Part shown: positions 1 through 5,729 of the stretch, piece by piece
Numbering within the stretch: the stretch's first letter is position 1
How the letters are laid out: each line of letters starts with the position of its first letter
NCBI GenBank assembly: GCA_013821025.1
Contig: JACDHN010000184.1
Span: forward strand, 1-5,729
From: Acidimicrobiia bacterium
GTDB lineage: Bacteria; Actinomycetota; Acidimicrobiia; Acidimicrobiales; Ilumatobacteraceae
Reading direction: 5' to 3'
DNA length: 5,729 nt
Notes under the pieces: model-generated
Database searches by the model: none
What the model saw: the letters and a program-made list of their open reading frames with translations, nothing else
What the model was told of the DNA's origin: nothing
Position numbers and translations under genes: made by a program

Positions 1-936
1 CGTGTTGCACACCTTGCGGTCGAGTGAATGTCGGACGCTGGCGGCGAAGCGGTCGGCATCGGCCGCTACGCCGGCGACGAGCCAGGCCCCGCCAGTGCCG
101 TGCAGGCTGACGCTCGAGCCCGACTGGCGGCCAACCGCACCCAATTGCGTCACGGCGTGTCCCGAGCCCCTGGCGACGGCGAGCGACAGGCGACCGTCGG
201 CGAACATCGCCAAGCCCGAGGCCCGCGACGCATCATCGAGCAAGGTGACGGCGCCCGCTGGCAGTCCGGCGCCAGACAGCGCCGGAGCCAAAGCATGGGT
301 GACGATCGTCCGAGCCGTGCCGAGCGCGTCCGACCCGATGCGCAGCACGGCCGTGTTGCCCGTGCGCACCACGCCGGCAGCGTCGGCGAACACGTTCGGC
401 CGCCCCTCGAACACGAACCCGACGACGCCGAGCGGCGCCCTGCGTGCCTCGACGGACCAGGACCCGTGGTCCAGCACCCGCTCCGTGGCACCGCGGGCCG
501 CCGGCATCTGCGCCCACATGCGCAGGCCGGCGATCATGTCGGCCCGCATCGCCTCGGTCAGTCTGAGCCGCGTCGTGGATCGCCCGGCGGCGCTCGCCCG
601 ATTGACATCGTCGGCGTTGGCGGCGAGGATCGGTGCAGCCTGCTCGTCATCGGCCAACCGGTCGGCGAACGACAAGAAGAACGAGCTGATCTGGTCGTCG
701 GTGCACCGACCCAGCGTCCTGAAGGCGTCGAGCGCAGCGTCGACGGCCGATGTCGCCGCCCGGTGGGCCGCCGCCGGTACGTGGAGCAGGTCGCCCGTCC
801 GATCGACGACGATGAGCCGGTCGCCGGCACGGAAGGTGTTCGCCAACTCGCTGGGCACGGTCGTTGTCCGGTCGCCCCCGTATACGATGACCTGCCCCTC
901 CCGCAGCCCGGTCAAGCGGCCGTTGGCAGAGGACAT
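1..936 (-). CDS. proA: ProA-family glutamate-5-semialdehyde dehydrogenase (gamma-glutamyl phosphate reductase), 3' end outside window
   Basis: The enzyme of this family reduces gamma-glutamyl phosphate to glutamate-5-semialdehyde with NADPH, the second step of proline synthesis in the cytoplasm. The 312 visible residues show the aldehyde-dehydrogenase core: PLGVVGFVFEGRPNV at about 168-182 matches the ProA signature PLGVIGxxYExRPNV, followed by an SGN-like RTGNTAVLRIGSDAL block (191-205), ARGSG (255-259) and LDRKVCNT (305-312), where Cys310 (bases 7-9) aligns with the catalytic cysteine. The frame is open to base 1, so roughly the last third is missing. About 60 residues precede the usual ProA N-terminus, including GDRLIVVDRTGDLLHVP (38-54). 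The ATG at 936 is chosen because a TANNNT box lies 6 bases upstream; there is no Shine-Dalgarno. The sequence around ARGSG and SLHGTGGAW differs from classical ProA, so this may be a divergent subfamily. Family membership is confident; the exact substrate is inferred. Confidence 0.82.
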   Translation of the reverse strand, partial: MSSANGRLTGLREGQVIVYGGDRTTTVPSELANTFRAGDRLIVVDRTGDLLHVPAAAHRAATSAVDAALDAFRTLGRCTDDQISSFFLSFADRLADDEQAAPILAANADDVNRASAAGRSTTRLRLTEAMRADMIAGLRMWAQMPAARGATERVLDHGSWSVEARRAPLGVVGFVFEGRPNVFADAAGVVRTGNTAVLRIGSDALGTARTIVTHALAPALSGAGLPAGAVTLLDDASRASGLAMFADGRLSLAVARGSGHAVTQLGAVGRQSGSSVSLHGTGGAWLVAGVAADADRFAASVRHSLDRKVCNT

Positions 937-942
937 CGCTCT

Positions 943-948
943 AGAATA
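943..948 (-). promoter_or_regulatory. Candidate -10 box TATTCT for a leaderless proA-like transcript
   Basis: Read on the minus strand, TATTCT fits TANNNT and is followed by six bases (AGAGCG) and then the ATG at 936. Transcription starting 6-8 bases after the box would begin on or next to the start codon. No recognisable -35 hexamer is present, and no purine-rich ribosome site precedes the ATG. Confidence 0.45.
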
Positions 949-1054
949 CGCGGGCCGAAGCCGCCACGAGCGTCCCCGGACTGCGTAGTTCTGAGGTGAG
1001 GCCCAATTCGGCACGCCGGCGCCTCCAGGCGCTTCGGCGGCCGCGTCATGAACG

Positions 1055-1060
1055 TACCAT
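1055..1060 (+). promoter_or_regulatory. Candidate -10 box TACCAT for a leaderless MBL-fold transcript
   Basis: TACCAT fits TANNNT and lies seven bases (CACTGAA) before the ATG at 1068, the spacing expected if transcription starts on the start codon. No Shine-Dalgarno is present, and the -35 region holds only a weak TTCGGC. The position supports 1068 rather than the earlier GTG at 996 as the start. Confidence 0.45.
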
Positions 1061-1067
1061 CACTGAA

Positions 1068-1787
1068 ATGGCCGACGACGACCGTCTCTACTTCCGCCAG
1101 CTGCTCTCGGGGCGGGACTTCGCCGCCGACAACCCCGTCGCCCAGCAGATGGTCAACTTCGTGTACGCCATCGGCGATCGTAGGACGGGCGAGTGTGTGC
1201 TCGTCGATCCAGCGTACGCGATCGACGAGCTCGTCGACCTGGTCGAGGCCGACGGCATGGCGCTGAACGGCGCCCTCGCCACCCACTACCACTTCGACCA
1301 TGTCGGTGGCACGATGATGGGCCACACCGTCGAGGGCATCGACCGCCTGCTGGAGCGGGTGTCGGTGCCGATCCACGTGCAGCGCGACGAGTCGCCGTGG
1401 GTCGAGCGCAGCACCGGCGTCACCCGGGCCCATCTCGTCGCCCACGACCCCGGCGACACCGTTTCGGTGGGAGCGATCGACATCCAGCTCGTTCACACGC
1501 CTGGCCACACCCCTGGCAGCCAGTGCTTCCACGTCAACGGACGGCTCGTGGCCGGTGACACGCTGTTCCTCGAGGGTTGCGGCCGCACCGACCTGCCCGG
1601 AAGCGACCCGGCGCAGATGTACGACAGCCTGCAGACGCTGGCGGCGCTGCCAGCATCCACCGTCGTGTACCCGGGCCACCGGTACTCGGTGGCCTCGTCG
1701 GCCACGATCGGTGCGATCACGGAACAGAACTACGTGTTCCGCCCCACGTCGAAACAGCAGTGGCTGACGATGTTCGGCGCCAACTGA
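1068..1787 (+). CDS. MBL-fold metallo-hydrolase, ETHE1 / glyoxalase II type
   Basis: This 239-residue protein has the full metal-binding set of the metallo-beta-lactamase fold: THYHFDH (His73, His75, Asp77, His78), His147 in HTPGHTPGS, Asp164 in AGDTLF and His204 in YPGHRY. The stretch GDTLFLEGCGRTDLPGSDP (163-181) is typical of ETHE1-like persulfide dioxygenases, and Arg173 sits nine residues after the metal Asp, like the glutathione-binding Arg163 of human ETHE1. Enzymes of this group either oxidise thiol persulfides or hydrolyse thioesters, using one iron or two zinc ions. Compared with both, about 18 extra residues lie between His78 and His147. Actinobacteria usually use mycothiol rather than glutathione, so the thiol partner is unknown. 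No signal peptide is visible, so it is likely cytoplasmic. The start at 1068 is preferred over GTG 996 because of the nearby -10 box. Fold certain, subfamily likely, substrate unassigned. Confidence 0.85.
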   Translation: MADDDRLYFRQLLSGRDFAADNPVAQQMVNFVYAIGDRRTGECVLVDPAYAIDELVDLVEADGMALNGALATHYHFDHVGGTMMGHTVEGIDRLLERVSVPIHVQRDESPWVERSTGVTRAHLVAHDPGDTVSVGAIDIQLVHTPGHTPGSQCFHVNGRLVAGDTLFLEGCGRTDLPGSDPAQMYDSLQTLAALPASTVVYPGHRYSVASSATIGAITEQNYVFRPTSKQQWLTMFGAN

Positions 1788-1791
1788 ACCG

Positions 1792-1801
1792 CCTCTTGAG
1801 G
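1792..1801. repeat. Very short inverted repeat in the convergent gap
   Basis: CCTC-TT-GAGG is the only symmetrical sequence in the 22 bases (1788-1809) between the two convergent stop codons. The stem is 4 bases, and no T-tract follows on either strand. It is at best a weak pause or bidirectional end signal; I do not call it a terminator. Confidence 0.2.
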
Positions 1802-1809
1802 TGAGACGA

Positions 1810-3657
1810 TCACCAGGTGTCGAGGTGCGGGCGGCGTTTGCCGTCTCTTGCCACGGGCGGCGCCGACTCCAACAGCGTCGAGAGCCAGTGGCGGGTGTCG
1901 ACGGGGTCGATGACGTCGTCGATCTCCAGGTACGACGCCACGTTGATGGCCTTTCCGCCCTCGTACAGCTGGTCGACGAGCCTGCGGAACTCTCGTTCTC
2001 GCTCGTCGTGATCATCGATGGCGTCCAGCTCGCGCCGGAACCCGAGCCGTACGGCTCCCTCGAGACCCATCGGGCCGAACTCCCCGGTGGGCCAGGCGAG
2101 GCAGGCCAGCGGCGCCTTCGTGGACCCGCCCATCATCGCCTGGGCGCCCAGCCCGTACGCCTTGCGCAGCACGACGGCGATGGTCGGCACCGTCATGTTG
2201 GCGCCTACCACGAACAACCTGCAGCAGTGACGCACCAACGCCGTCGCCTCGACCTCTGGGCCGACCATCATCCCCGGCGTGTCGCACAACGTGATGACGG
2301 GCAAACCATGGGTGTCGCATAGCTGCAGGAAGCGGGCGGCCTTGTCGCTGCCGTCGGCGTCGATCGCCCCAGCCAGGTGCGAGGGATTGTTGGCCAGCAC
2401 GCCGACCGGCCGTCCCTCGATCCTGGCCAAGGCGGTGATCATCCCGACTCCGAAGTCTCGTCGCAGTTCCAGCACGGAGCCGACGTCGAACAGGCCCTCG
2501 ATGGCGTCACGGATCCGGTACGCCTTCAGCCGGTTCTCGGGCACCACCGTTCGCAATGCCGTCTGGTCATGCACCTCCCACGACGTCGTGGTCCCCTGGA
2601 AGTAGCCGAGGTACTGCTTGGCCACCGCTGCGGCCGCTTCGTCATCCGCGGCAACGATGTCGACGACGCCGTTCGCACGCTGCACCTCGAGGGGGCCGAC
2701 GGCAGTTGGCTCGTACACGCCGAGCCCTCCGCCCTCGATCATCGCAGGACCTCCCATCCCGATGTTGGAGCCCTCGGTGGCGATCACCACGTCGCAGCAC
2801 CCGAGGATGGCTGCGTTGCCGGCGAAGCAATAGCCAGTCGTGATCCCGACGAGCGGCACGAGGGCCGAGAGCTTGGCGAACCAGTTGAACGCCAGGCAGT
2901 CGAGCAGCGTCACGCCGTGTACGTCGGTGTCGCCCGGTCGCCCGCCACCGCCCTCTGCGAAGAACACGACGGGCAGGCGCAACCGCTCGGCCACCTCGAA
3001 CAGCCGGTCCTTCTTGCGGTGGTTCATGTTGCCTTGTGTCCCCGCCAGCACGGTGTAGTCGTACGACATCACGACGCAGCGGCTGTCCCGGCCCTCGAAC
3101 AGGTCCCCGTTGACCGTGCCGATTCCGCCGACCAGCCCGTCGGCCGGCGTGGTGCGAATCAGTTCGTCGATGCTCTTGCGACGCCGCTGGGCGGCGATCA
3201 CGAGCGAGCCGTACTCCACGAACGAGCCGTCATCCACGAGATCACCGACGATCTCACGCGCCGTGCGGTGTCCGCGCTCGTGACGCTTGGCGACCACCTC
3301 GGACCGGGCCTCGTCGAGCACCAGGCGGTGCCGCTCGTTCACCTCGGCCACGTCGGCCCGTCCGGCCGCGGACATCCCTGATGCCTGAGAGCCGGAGACC
3401 GCGCCATCCGCCGTCGCCTCGTCGTGTGCCCGCTCGGACTCACCGATTTCGGTGATGTCGAACAAGTCGGCTCCGGCGGCGATCGCCCGGCCCTGCTGCA
3501 CGAGCACGGCGTCGACGCGACAGGCCACGGGCGCCAGCACGTCGTGGTGCATCTTCATCGACTCGATGACGGCAAGTACCCTTCCAGCACCCACGGTGGA
3601 TCCCGGTTGCGCCTCGACCGAGACGACGGTCCCCTGCAGGTCACTGGTGATCCGCAT
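1810..3657 (-). CDS. Biotin-carrier / acyl-CoA carboxyltransferase fusion (PccB-type beta subunit with N-terminal BCCP)
   Basis: This 615-residue protein moves a carboxyl group from carboxybiotin to an acyl-CoA. Residues 1-70 form a biotinyl domain with the lysine at 35 in ESMKM (usual motif EAMKM) and a conserved APxxCRVDAVLVQQGRAIAAG second half. Residues 72-100 are a polar Ala/Ser/Gly linker. Residues about 105-600 are a PccB-type carboxyltransferase: the N-half has AEGGGGRPGD (234-243), GYCFAGNAA (275-283) and GGPAMIEGGGLG (302-313); the C-half has DGSDKAARFL (435-444), CDTPGM (458-463), RKAYG (498-502) and AWPTGEFGPMG (521-531). It lacks the zinc-binding cysteines of E. coli AccD. A TGAGG Shine-Dalgarno supports ATG 3657. 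No biotin carboxylase or biotin ligase is adjacent, so a separate carboxylase subunit must charge it. The order BCCP-CT equals the back half of single-chain long-chain acyl-CoA carboxylases. The acyl-CoA substrate cannot be read from the sequence. Confidence 0.87.
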   Translation of the reverse strand: MRITSDLQGTVVSVEAQPGSTVGAGRVLAVIESMKMHHDVLAPVACRVDAVLVQQGRAIAAGADLFDITEIGESERAHDEATADGAVSGSQASGMSAAGRADVAEVNERHRLVLDEARSEVVAKRHERGHRTAREIVGDLVDDGSFVEYGSLVIAAQRRRKSIDELIRTTPADGLVGGIGTVNGDLFEGRDSRCVVMSYDYTVLAGTQGNMNHRKKDRLFEVAERLRLPVVFFAEGGGGRPGDTDVHGVTLLDCLAFNWFAKLSALVPLVGITTGYCFAGNAAILGCCDVVIATEGSNIGMGGPAMIEGGGLGVYEPTAVGPLEVQRANGVVDIVAADDEAAAAVAKQYLGYFQGTTTSWEVHDQTALRTVVPENRLKAYRIRDAIEGLFDVGSVLELRRDFGVGMITALARIEGRPVGVLANNPSHLAGAIDADGSDKAARFLQLCDTHGLPVITLCDTPGMMVGPEVEATALVRHCCRLFVVGANMTVPTIAVVLRKAYGLGAQAMMGGSTKAPLACLAWPTGEFGPMGLEGAVRLGFRRELDAIDDHDEREREFRRLVDQLYEGGKAINVASYLEIDDVIDPVDTRHWLSTLLESAPPVARDGKRRPHLDTW

Positions 3658-3665
3658 CGGATCAT

Positions 3666-3670
3666 CCTCA
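3666..3670 (-). promoter_or_regulatory. Shine-Dalgarno TGAGG of the BCCP-CT gene
   Basis: On the minus strand, TGAGG is followed by eight bases and then the ATG at 3657. It is the only clear ribosome site in the window and fixes this start. An overlapping ATG eight bases upstream of the start is out of frame. Confidence 0.6.
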
Positions 3671-3674
3671 CAGG

Positions 3675-3702
3675 TCAGGCGCCCTGGCGCCGACGGCGCT
3701 GA
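3675..3702. repeat. Imperfect inverted repeat between the divergent carboxylase and MscS genes
   Basis: TCAGGCGCC (3675-3683) pairs with GGCGCTGA (3695-3702) apart from one bulged base, across an 11-base spacer. A second GGCGCC lies at 3686-3691. It sits just upstream of the MscS -10 box and of the carboxylase ribosome site, so it could be an operator or a leader hairpin. In GC-rich DNA such repeats also arise by chance. Confidence 0.25.
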
Positions 3703-3703
3703 C

Positions 3704-3709
3704 TACGGT
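3704..3709 (+). promoter_or_regulatory. Candidate -10 box TACGGT for the MscS gene
   Basis: TACGGT fits TANNNT and lies nine bases before the ATG at 3719, giving a transcript with no leader or one of only a few bases. The AGG at 3714-3716 is too close to the ATG to be a normal ribosome site. No -35 hexamer is recognisable. Confidence 0.35.
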
Positions 3710-3718
3710 CGACAGGCG

Positions 3719-4486
3719 ATGAGCTCTCCGCCCGTTCCCGATCCCGGCGACGAGCCGTACATCGAGGCCTGCGGTACCTCGCCGAGGCTGTTGTGCAAGA
3801 TGGTGCTGGACGCCTCGGACAACGAGCGCCTGGCCGAGGTCGCCGACTGGTTCGTAGCCCGACCGTTCACCATCGTGTGCATCCTCATCGGCGCCTGGAT
3901 CCTGACGAGGGTCGGCCGGCGCCTGATCAAGCGCGCCGCCTACCGGCTCGTGCTCGCCGATCCCGAGCTGCCGCGCCAGCAACTTCGGCGCCTGGCGCCG
4001 CGACGTCTCGGAGGCCGCGAAGTGCCTTCACCCGTGGACCTCGACGTGCTCATCCGCGATCCACGGCGTCATGCCAGGGCGACGTCGATCTCGACCGTGC
4101 TCGGCTCGACCGTCACCGTGCTGGTGTGGACGGTGACCTTCATCCTCGTGCTCGGGCAGTTCGACATCGACCTGGCGCCGATCATCGCAGGAGCCGGCAT
4201 CGCCGGTGTGGCACTCGGGTTCGGTGCCCAGAGCCTGGTCAAGGACTGCCTGACAGGGCTGTTCATGCTCATCGAGGACCAGTTCGGCATCGGCGACGAT
4301 GTCGATCTCGGCGAGGTCAAGGGCACGGTGGAGCAGATCACGCTTCGGGCAACGGTGCTGCGCGGCGTAGACGGCACGGTGTGGCACGTCCCCAATGGCG
4401 CCGTGGCGCGGGTCGGCAACAAGTCGCAGCGATCGCCGGAACACACTGGCGGTGAGGACGGAGCGGCCGCAACCGGCGTGCCATGA
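3719..4486 (+). CDS. MscS-type mechanosensitive channel protein, short C-terminus
   Basis: The 255-residue protein resembles small-conductance mechanosensitive channels, which open under membrane tension to release solutes after osmotic downshock. Visible parts are a hydrophobic segment at about 47-65, a basic loop (66-122) rich in Arg, a second segment at 128-146, and the pore helix region 153-183 with the Gly/Ala pattern AGAGIAGVALGFGAQSLVKD. This runs into IEDQFGIGDDVDLGEVKGTV (185-204) and DGTVWHVPNGAVARVGNKSQ (218-237), the beta domain. Homologues then continue with a roughly 80-90-residue alpha/beta domain, but here the frame gives an unrelated 18-residue tail and stops. The frame stays open upstream to 3452, but that part is antisense to the carboxylase start; ATG 3719, near a -10 box, is the natural start. 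The neighbour downstream is on the same strand 67 bases later. Identity is firm; whether the channel works is uncertain. Confidence 0.84.
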   Translation: MSSPPVPDPGDEPYIEACGTSPRLLCKMVLDASDNERLAEVADWFVARPFTIVCILIGAWILTRVGRRLIKRAAYRLVLADPELPRQQLRRLAPRRLGGREVPSPVDLDVLIRDPRRHARATSISTVLGSTVTVLVWTVTFILVLGQFDIDLAPIIAGAGIAGVALGFGAQSLVKDCLTGLFMLIEDQFGIGDDVDLGEVKGTVEQITLRATVLRGVDGTVWHVPNGAVARVGNKSQRSPEHTGGEDGAAATGVP

Positions 4487-4497
4487 TGTCGCAGATG

Positions 4498-4520
4498 CGC
4501 CACGATGGCGGGTGGCCACC
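4498..4520. repeat. Tandem small palindromes between the MscS and DUF2207-like genes
   Basis: CGCCA-CGA-TGGCG (4498-4510) can form a five-base-pair hairpin, and it is followed directly by the perfect palindrome GGTGGCCACC (4511-4520). No T-run follows, so this is not a standard terminator. The gap from 4487 to 4553 contains no TA dinucleotide, hence no TANNNT promoter, which suggests read-through from the MscS gene. Confidence 0.3.
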
Positions 4521-4553
4521 TGCGACCCCGGGACTCTTCGAGATGCCCTTGTG

Positions 4554-5729
4554 ATGACTGCTGTTCTCGCTGTGTTGACGAGCCCCACGTCGTCGAGTCT
4601 CGTCGTGTGCGGTGTCGTGACCGCCGTTGCGATCCTCATCTACAACATCACCGCCCGGCAGAGTGAGCCGCCGCCGCTCGAGGTGTACGAAGCGACGAAC
4701 CGCTTTCCCGATGACTCGCCGGCCGTCGCCAGCGTGCTGACCACCGGGTTCGTGGTCACACCCCACGCAGCAGTCGCCACGTTGCTCGACCTCGCAGCTC
4801 GGGACTGGCTCTCGATCGAGGAGCTCGAGGACGACGTTGCGGTGATCACCAGCCACCGTGGCACCGCTGGAGACGAGCTGGCGCCGCATGAGCAGCAGAT
4901 CCTCAACCACGTGCACCGCATCACGGCGGGAACGGTGACGGGCGTCAGCGGCGCCGGGATCGAGGTCTCGGGCCTGCGGATCAGGCGTCGGTGGTGGCGC
5001 CGCTTCCAGCGCTCGGTGGCTGCGGCGTCGCGGTCCGCCGGCTACAGCACCCGCCGCTGGGGCGCTGTCGCTCTCGCCGCGCCGGTCGGGGCCTGGATCG
5101 TGGCCGCCTTGTTGTGGTGGCTGTCGGCCCGCAACGGTGAGGACGACCCGATCGACGAGTCGTTGTTCTCCCGTTCGCTGTCGGTCATGCTGGCGCTGGT
5201 CCTCGTGTGGCAGCTGGCTCGGCTCGTCGACCTGGCAACATCGCACTCGCAGCGCCCGACGAGCTCGGGCTTGGAGCGGGCGCAGGTGTGGCTCCGGGCG
5301 CGCCTGGCGTTGGAGAGTGAACGGATCGGCCAGCGATCGTCGGTGACGGCCCGCGACGGCGACCGGCGATTGGCCTACGCCGCTGCCATGGGCCTGGCCG
5401 AGAGCGCCAGCCACGAGATCCCCGTCGTCCCCGAGGACAGCCACCGCGCCTGGAGCGACGCCACCGGCTCGTGGCGGGTGGTGCGCGTTCGCTACCCGAT
5501 CCGCCCGGCGTACGGCCGCCATCCCGGGTTCGTATTCCTGCTCGGCGCCGTCGTCAGCGTTGGGCTCTGGCTGCTGCAGCGCTTCCTGCTCGAGGTGGCG
5601 AGGGGCGAAGCCCTGCAGTCGCTGGTTGAAGACTTCCCCGATCAGGCCGACCTCATTCGAGACGTCGGGCTCGTGCTGGCGGCCATCGTCACGGCGCCGC
5701 TGGTGTTCGCAGCGTGGATGGTGCTGGCC
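4554..5729 (+). CDS. DUF2207-like multi-pass membrane protein, 3' end outside window
   Basis: The 392 visible residues are open to the right edge. A hydrophobic segment at about 12-30 is followed by a soluble part with VVTPHAAVATLLDLAARDWLSIEE (67-90), which matches the DUF2207 pattern of a short helix-turn-helix-like block before a repeat with LAPHEQQILNHV (109-120). Further likely membrane segments lie at about 170-191, 207-228, 324-347 and 370-391. Between them, RRLAYAAAMGLAESASHE (271-288) resembles the AYAxALGL motif of the same family. The function of DUF2207 proteins is not known. Usual members begin with a signal peptide and a large outer domain; this one starts almost at the membrane segment. 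The start is uncertain: GTG 4551 directly precedes ATG 4554, GTG 4512 is in frame too, and none has a good ribosome site. It probably shares a transcript with the MscS gene. I am confident it is coding and fairly confident of the family. Confidence 0.7.
   Translation, partial: MTAVLAVLTSPTSSSLVVCGVVTAVAILIYNITARQSEPPPLEVYEATNRFPDDSPAVASVLTTGFVVTPHAAVATLLDLAARDWLSIEELEDDVAVITSHRGTAGDELAPHEQQILNHVHRITAGTVTGVSGAGIEVSGLRIRRRWWRRFQRSVAAASRSAGYSTRRWGAVALAAPVGAWIVAALLWWLSARNGEDDPIDESLFSRSLSVMLALVLVWQLARLVDLATSHSQRPTSSGLERAQVWLRARLALESERIGQRSSVTARDGDRRLAYAAAMGLAESASHEIPVVPEDSHRAWSDATGSWRVVRVRYPIRPAYGRHPGFVFLLGAVVSVGLWLLQRFLLEVARGEALQSLVEDFPDQADLIRDVGLVLAAIVTAPLVFAAWMVLA

Larger units (their letters stand above)
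937..1067. promoter_or_regulatory. Divergent intergenic region between the proA-like and MBL-fold genes
   Basis: This 131-base gap separates two genes that point away from each other, with a candidate -10 box close to each start codon. A GTG at 996 opens the downstream frame 24 codons early, but the added residues are arginine-rich and resemble translated spacer. I see no clear operator or extended inverted repeat between the two promoters. Confidence 0.5.

Noticed and set aside
2..999. Two long plus-strand open frames (328 and 323 codons) over the left end
   Set aside because: They lie antisense to the ProA-like gene, and their translations are low-complexity Arg/Ala/Pro/Ser-rich with no family resemblance. 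Long shadow frames are expected in GC-rich coding DNA.
1788..1809. Possible bidirectional terminator in the convergent gap
   Set aside because: The stem is only four bases with a two-base loop and no T-tract, too weak to call.
912..2015. A 367-codon minus-strand frame overlapping the MBL-fold gene and the end of the carboxylase gene
   Set aside because: It is antisense to the complete MBL-fold gene and has composition-driven sequence (runs of Thr/Ser/Arg, then Val/Asp/His/Gly), no motif and no start signal.
2377..3381. A 334-codon plus-strand frame antisense to the carboxyltransferase
   Set aside because: It is rich in His, Arg, Gly and Val, as expected for the complement of this coding sequence, and shows no recognisable domain.
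3452..3718. An 89-codon upstream extension of the MscS frame
   Set aside because: This part is mostly antisense to the biotinyl domain of the carboxylase gene and would overlap it divergently. The -10 box and the MscS homology favour ATG 3719.
3658..4553. MscS and DUF2207-like genes as part of a defence or signalling island
   Set aside because: There is no nuclease, nucleotide-cyclase, transposase, integrase or toxin-like gene in the window, and base use is uniform with the neighbours. The genes look like ordinary chromosomal content.
4338..5522. A 394-codon minus-strand frame antisense to the DUF2207-like gene
   Set aside because: The plus strand shows membrane segments and DUF2207-like motifs in one continuous frame, while the minus-strand product is a low-complexity Arg/His/Gly-rich shadow.

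Overview
The window is a GC-rich stretch of chromosome with five protein genes packed on both strands. It contains no RNA gene, mobile element, CRISPR array or phage gene that I can see. Codon use is strongly G/C at third positions. Three of the five genes have a TANNNT -10 box only 6-9 bases before the ATG and no clear Shine-Dalgarno, the pattern of leaderless transcription common in Actinobacteria. With the protein styles (a divergent ProA, a PccB-type carboxyltransferase, an actinobacterial MscS core), this suggests an actinobacterium, perhaps of the Acidimicrobiia. That class assignment is a guess from memory of similar proteins.

Layout. (1) 1-936, minus strand: a ProA-family glutamate-5-semialdehyde dehydrogenase, cut by the left edge just past its catalytic cysteine. 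(2) 937-1067: a divergent promoter region. (3) 1068-1787, plus strand: a metallo-beta-lactamase-fold hydrolase of the ETHE1/glyoxalase II type. (4) 1810-3657, minus strand, convergent with the previous gene across 22 bases: a biotin-carrier domain fused to an acyl-CoA carboxyltransferase. (5) 3719-4486, plus strand, divergent from the carboxylase gene across 61 bases: an MscS-type channel protein that ends early. (6) 4554-5729, plus strand, 67 bases downstream and probably co-transcribed: a membrane protein resembling the C-terminal part of DUF2207, cut by the right edge.

The genes do not form one obvious pathway. Proline synthesis (and hence osmolyte supply) and a mechanosensitive channel share an osmotic theme, but they are not in one operon. 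The carboxylase fusion has no biotin carboxylase beside it and must rely on one encoded elsewhere. I see no convincing new multi-gene system. The points most worth checking are the carrier-carboxyltransferase fusion, the short MscS, the N-terminal extension of the ProA homologue, and the repeated leaderless-promoter arrangement.
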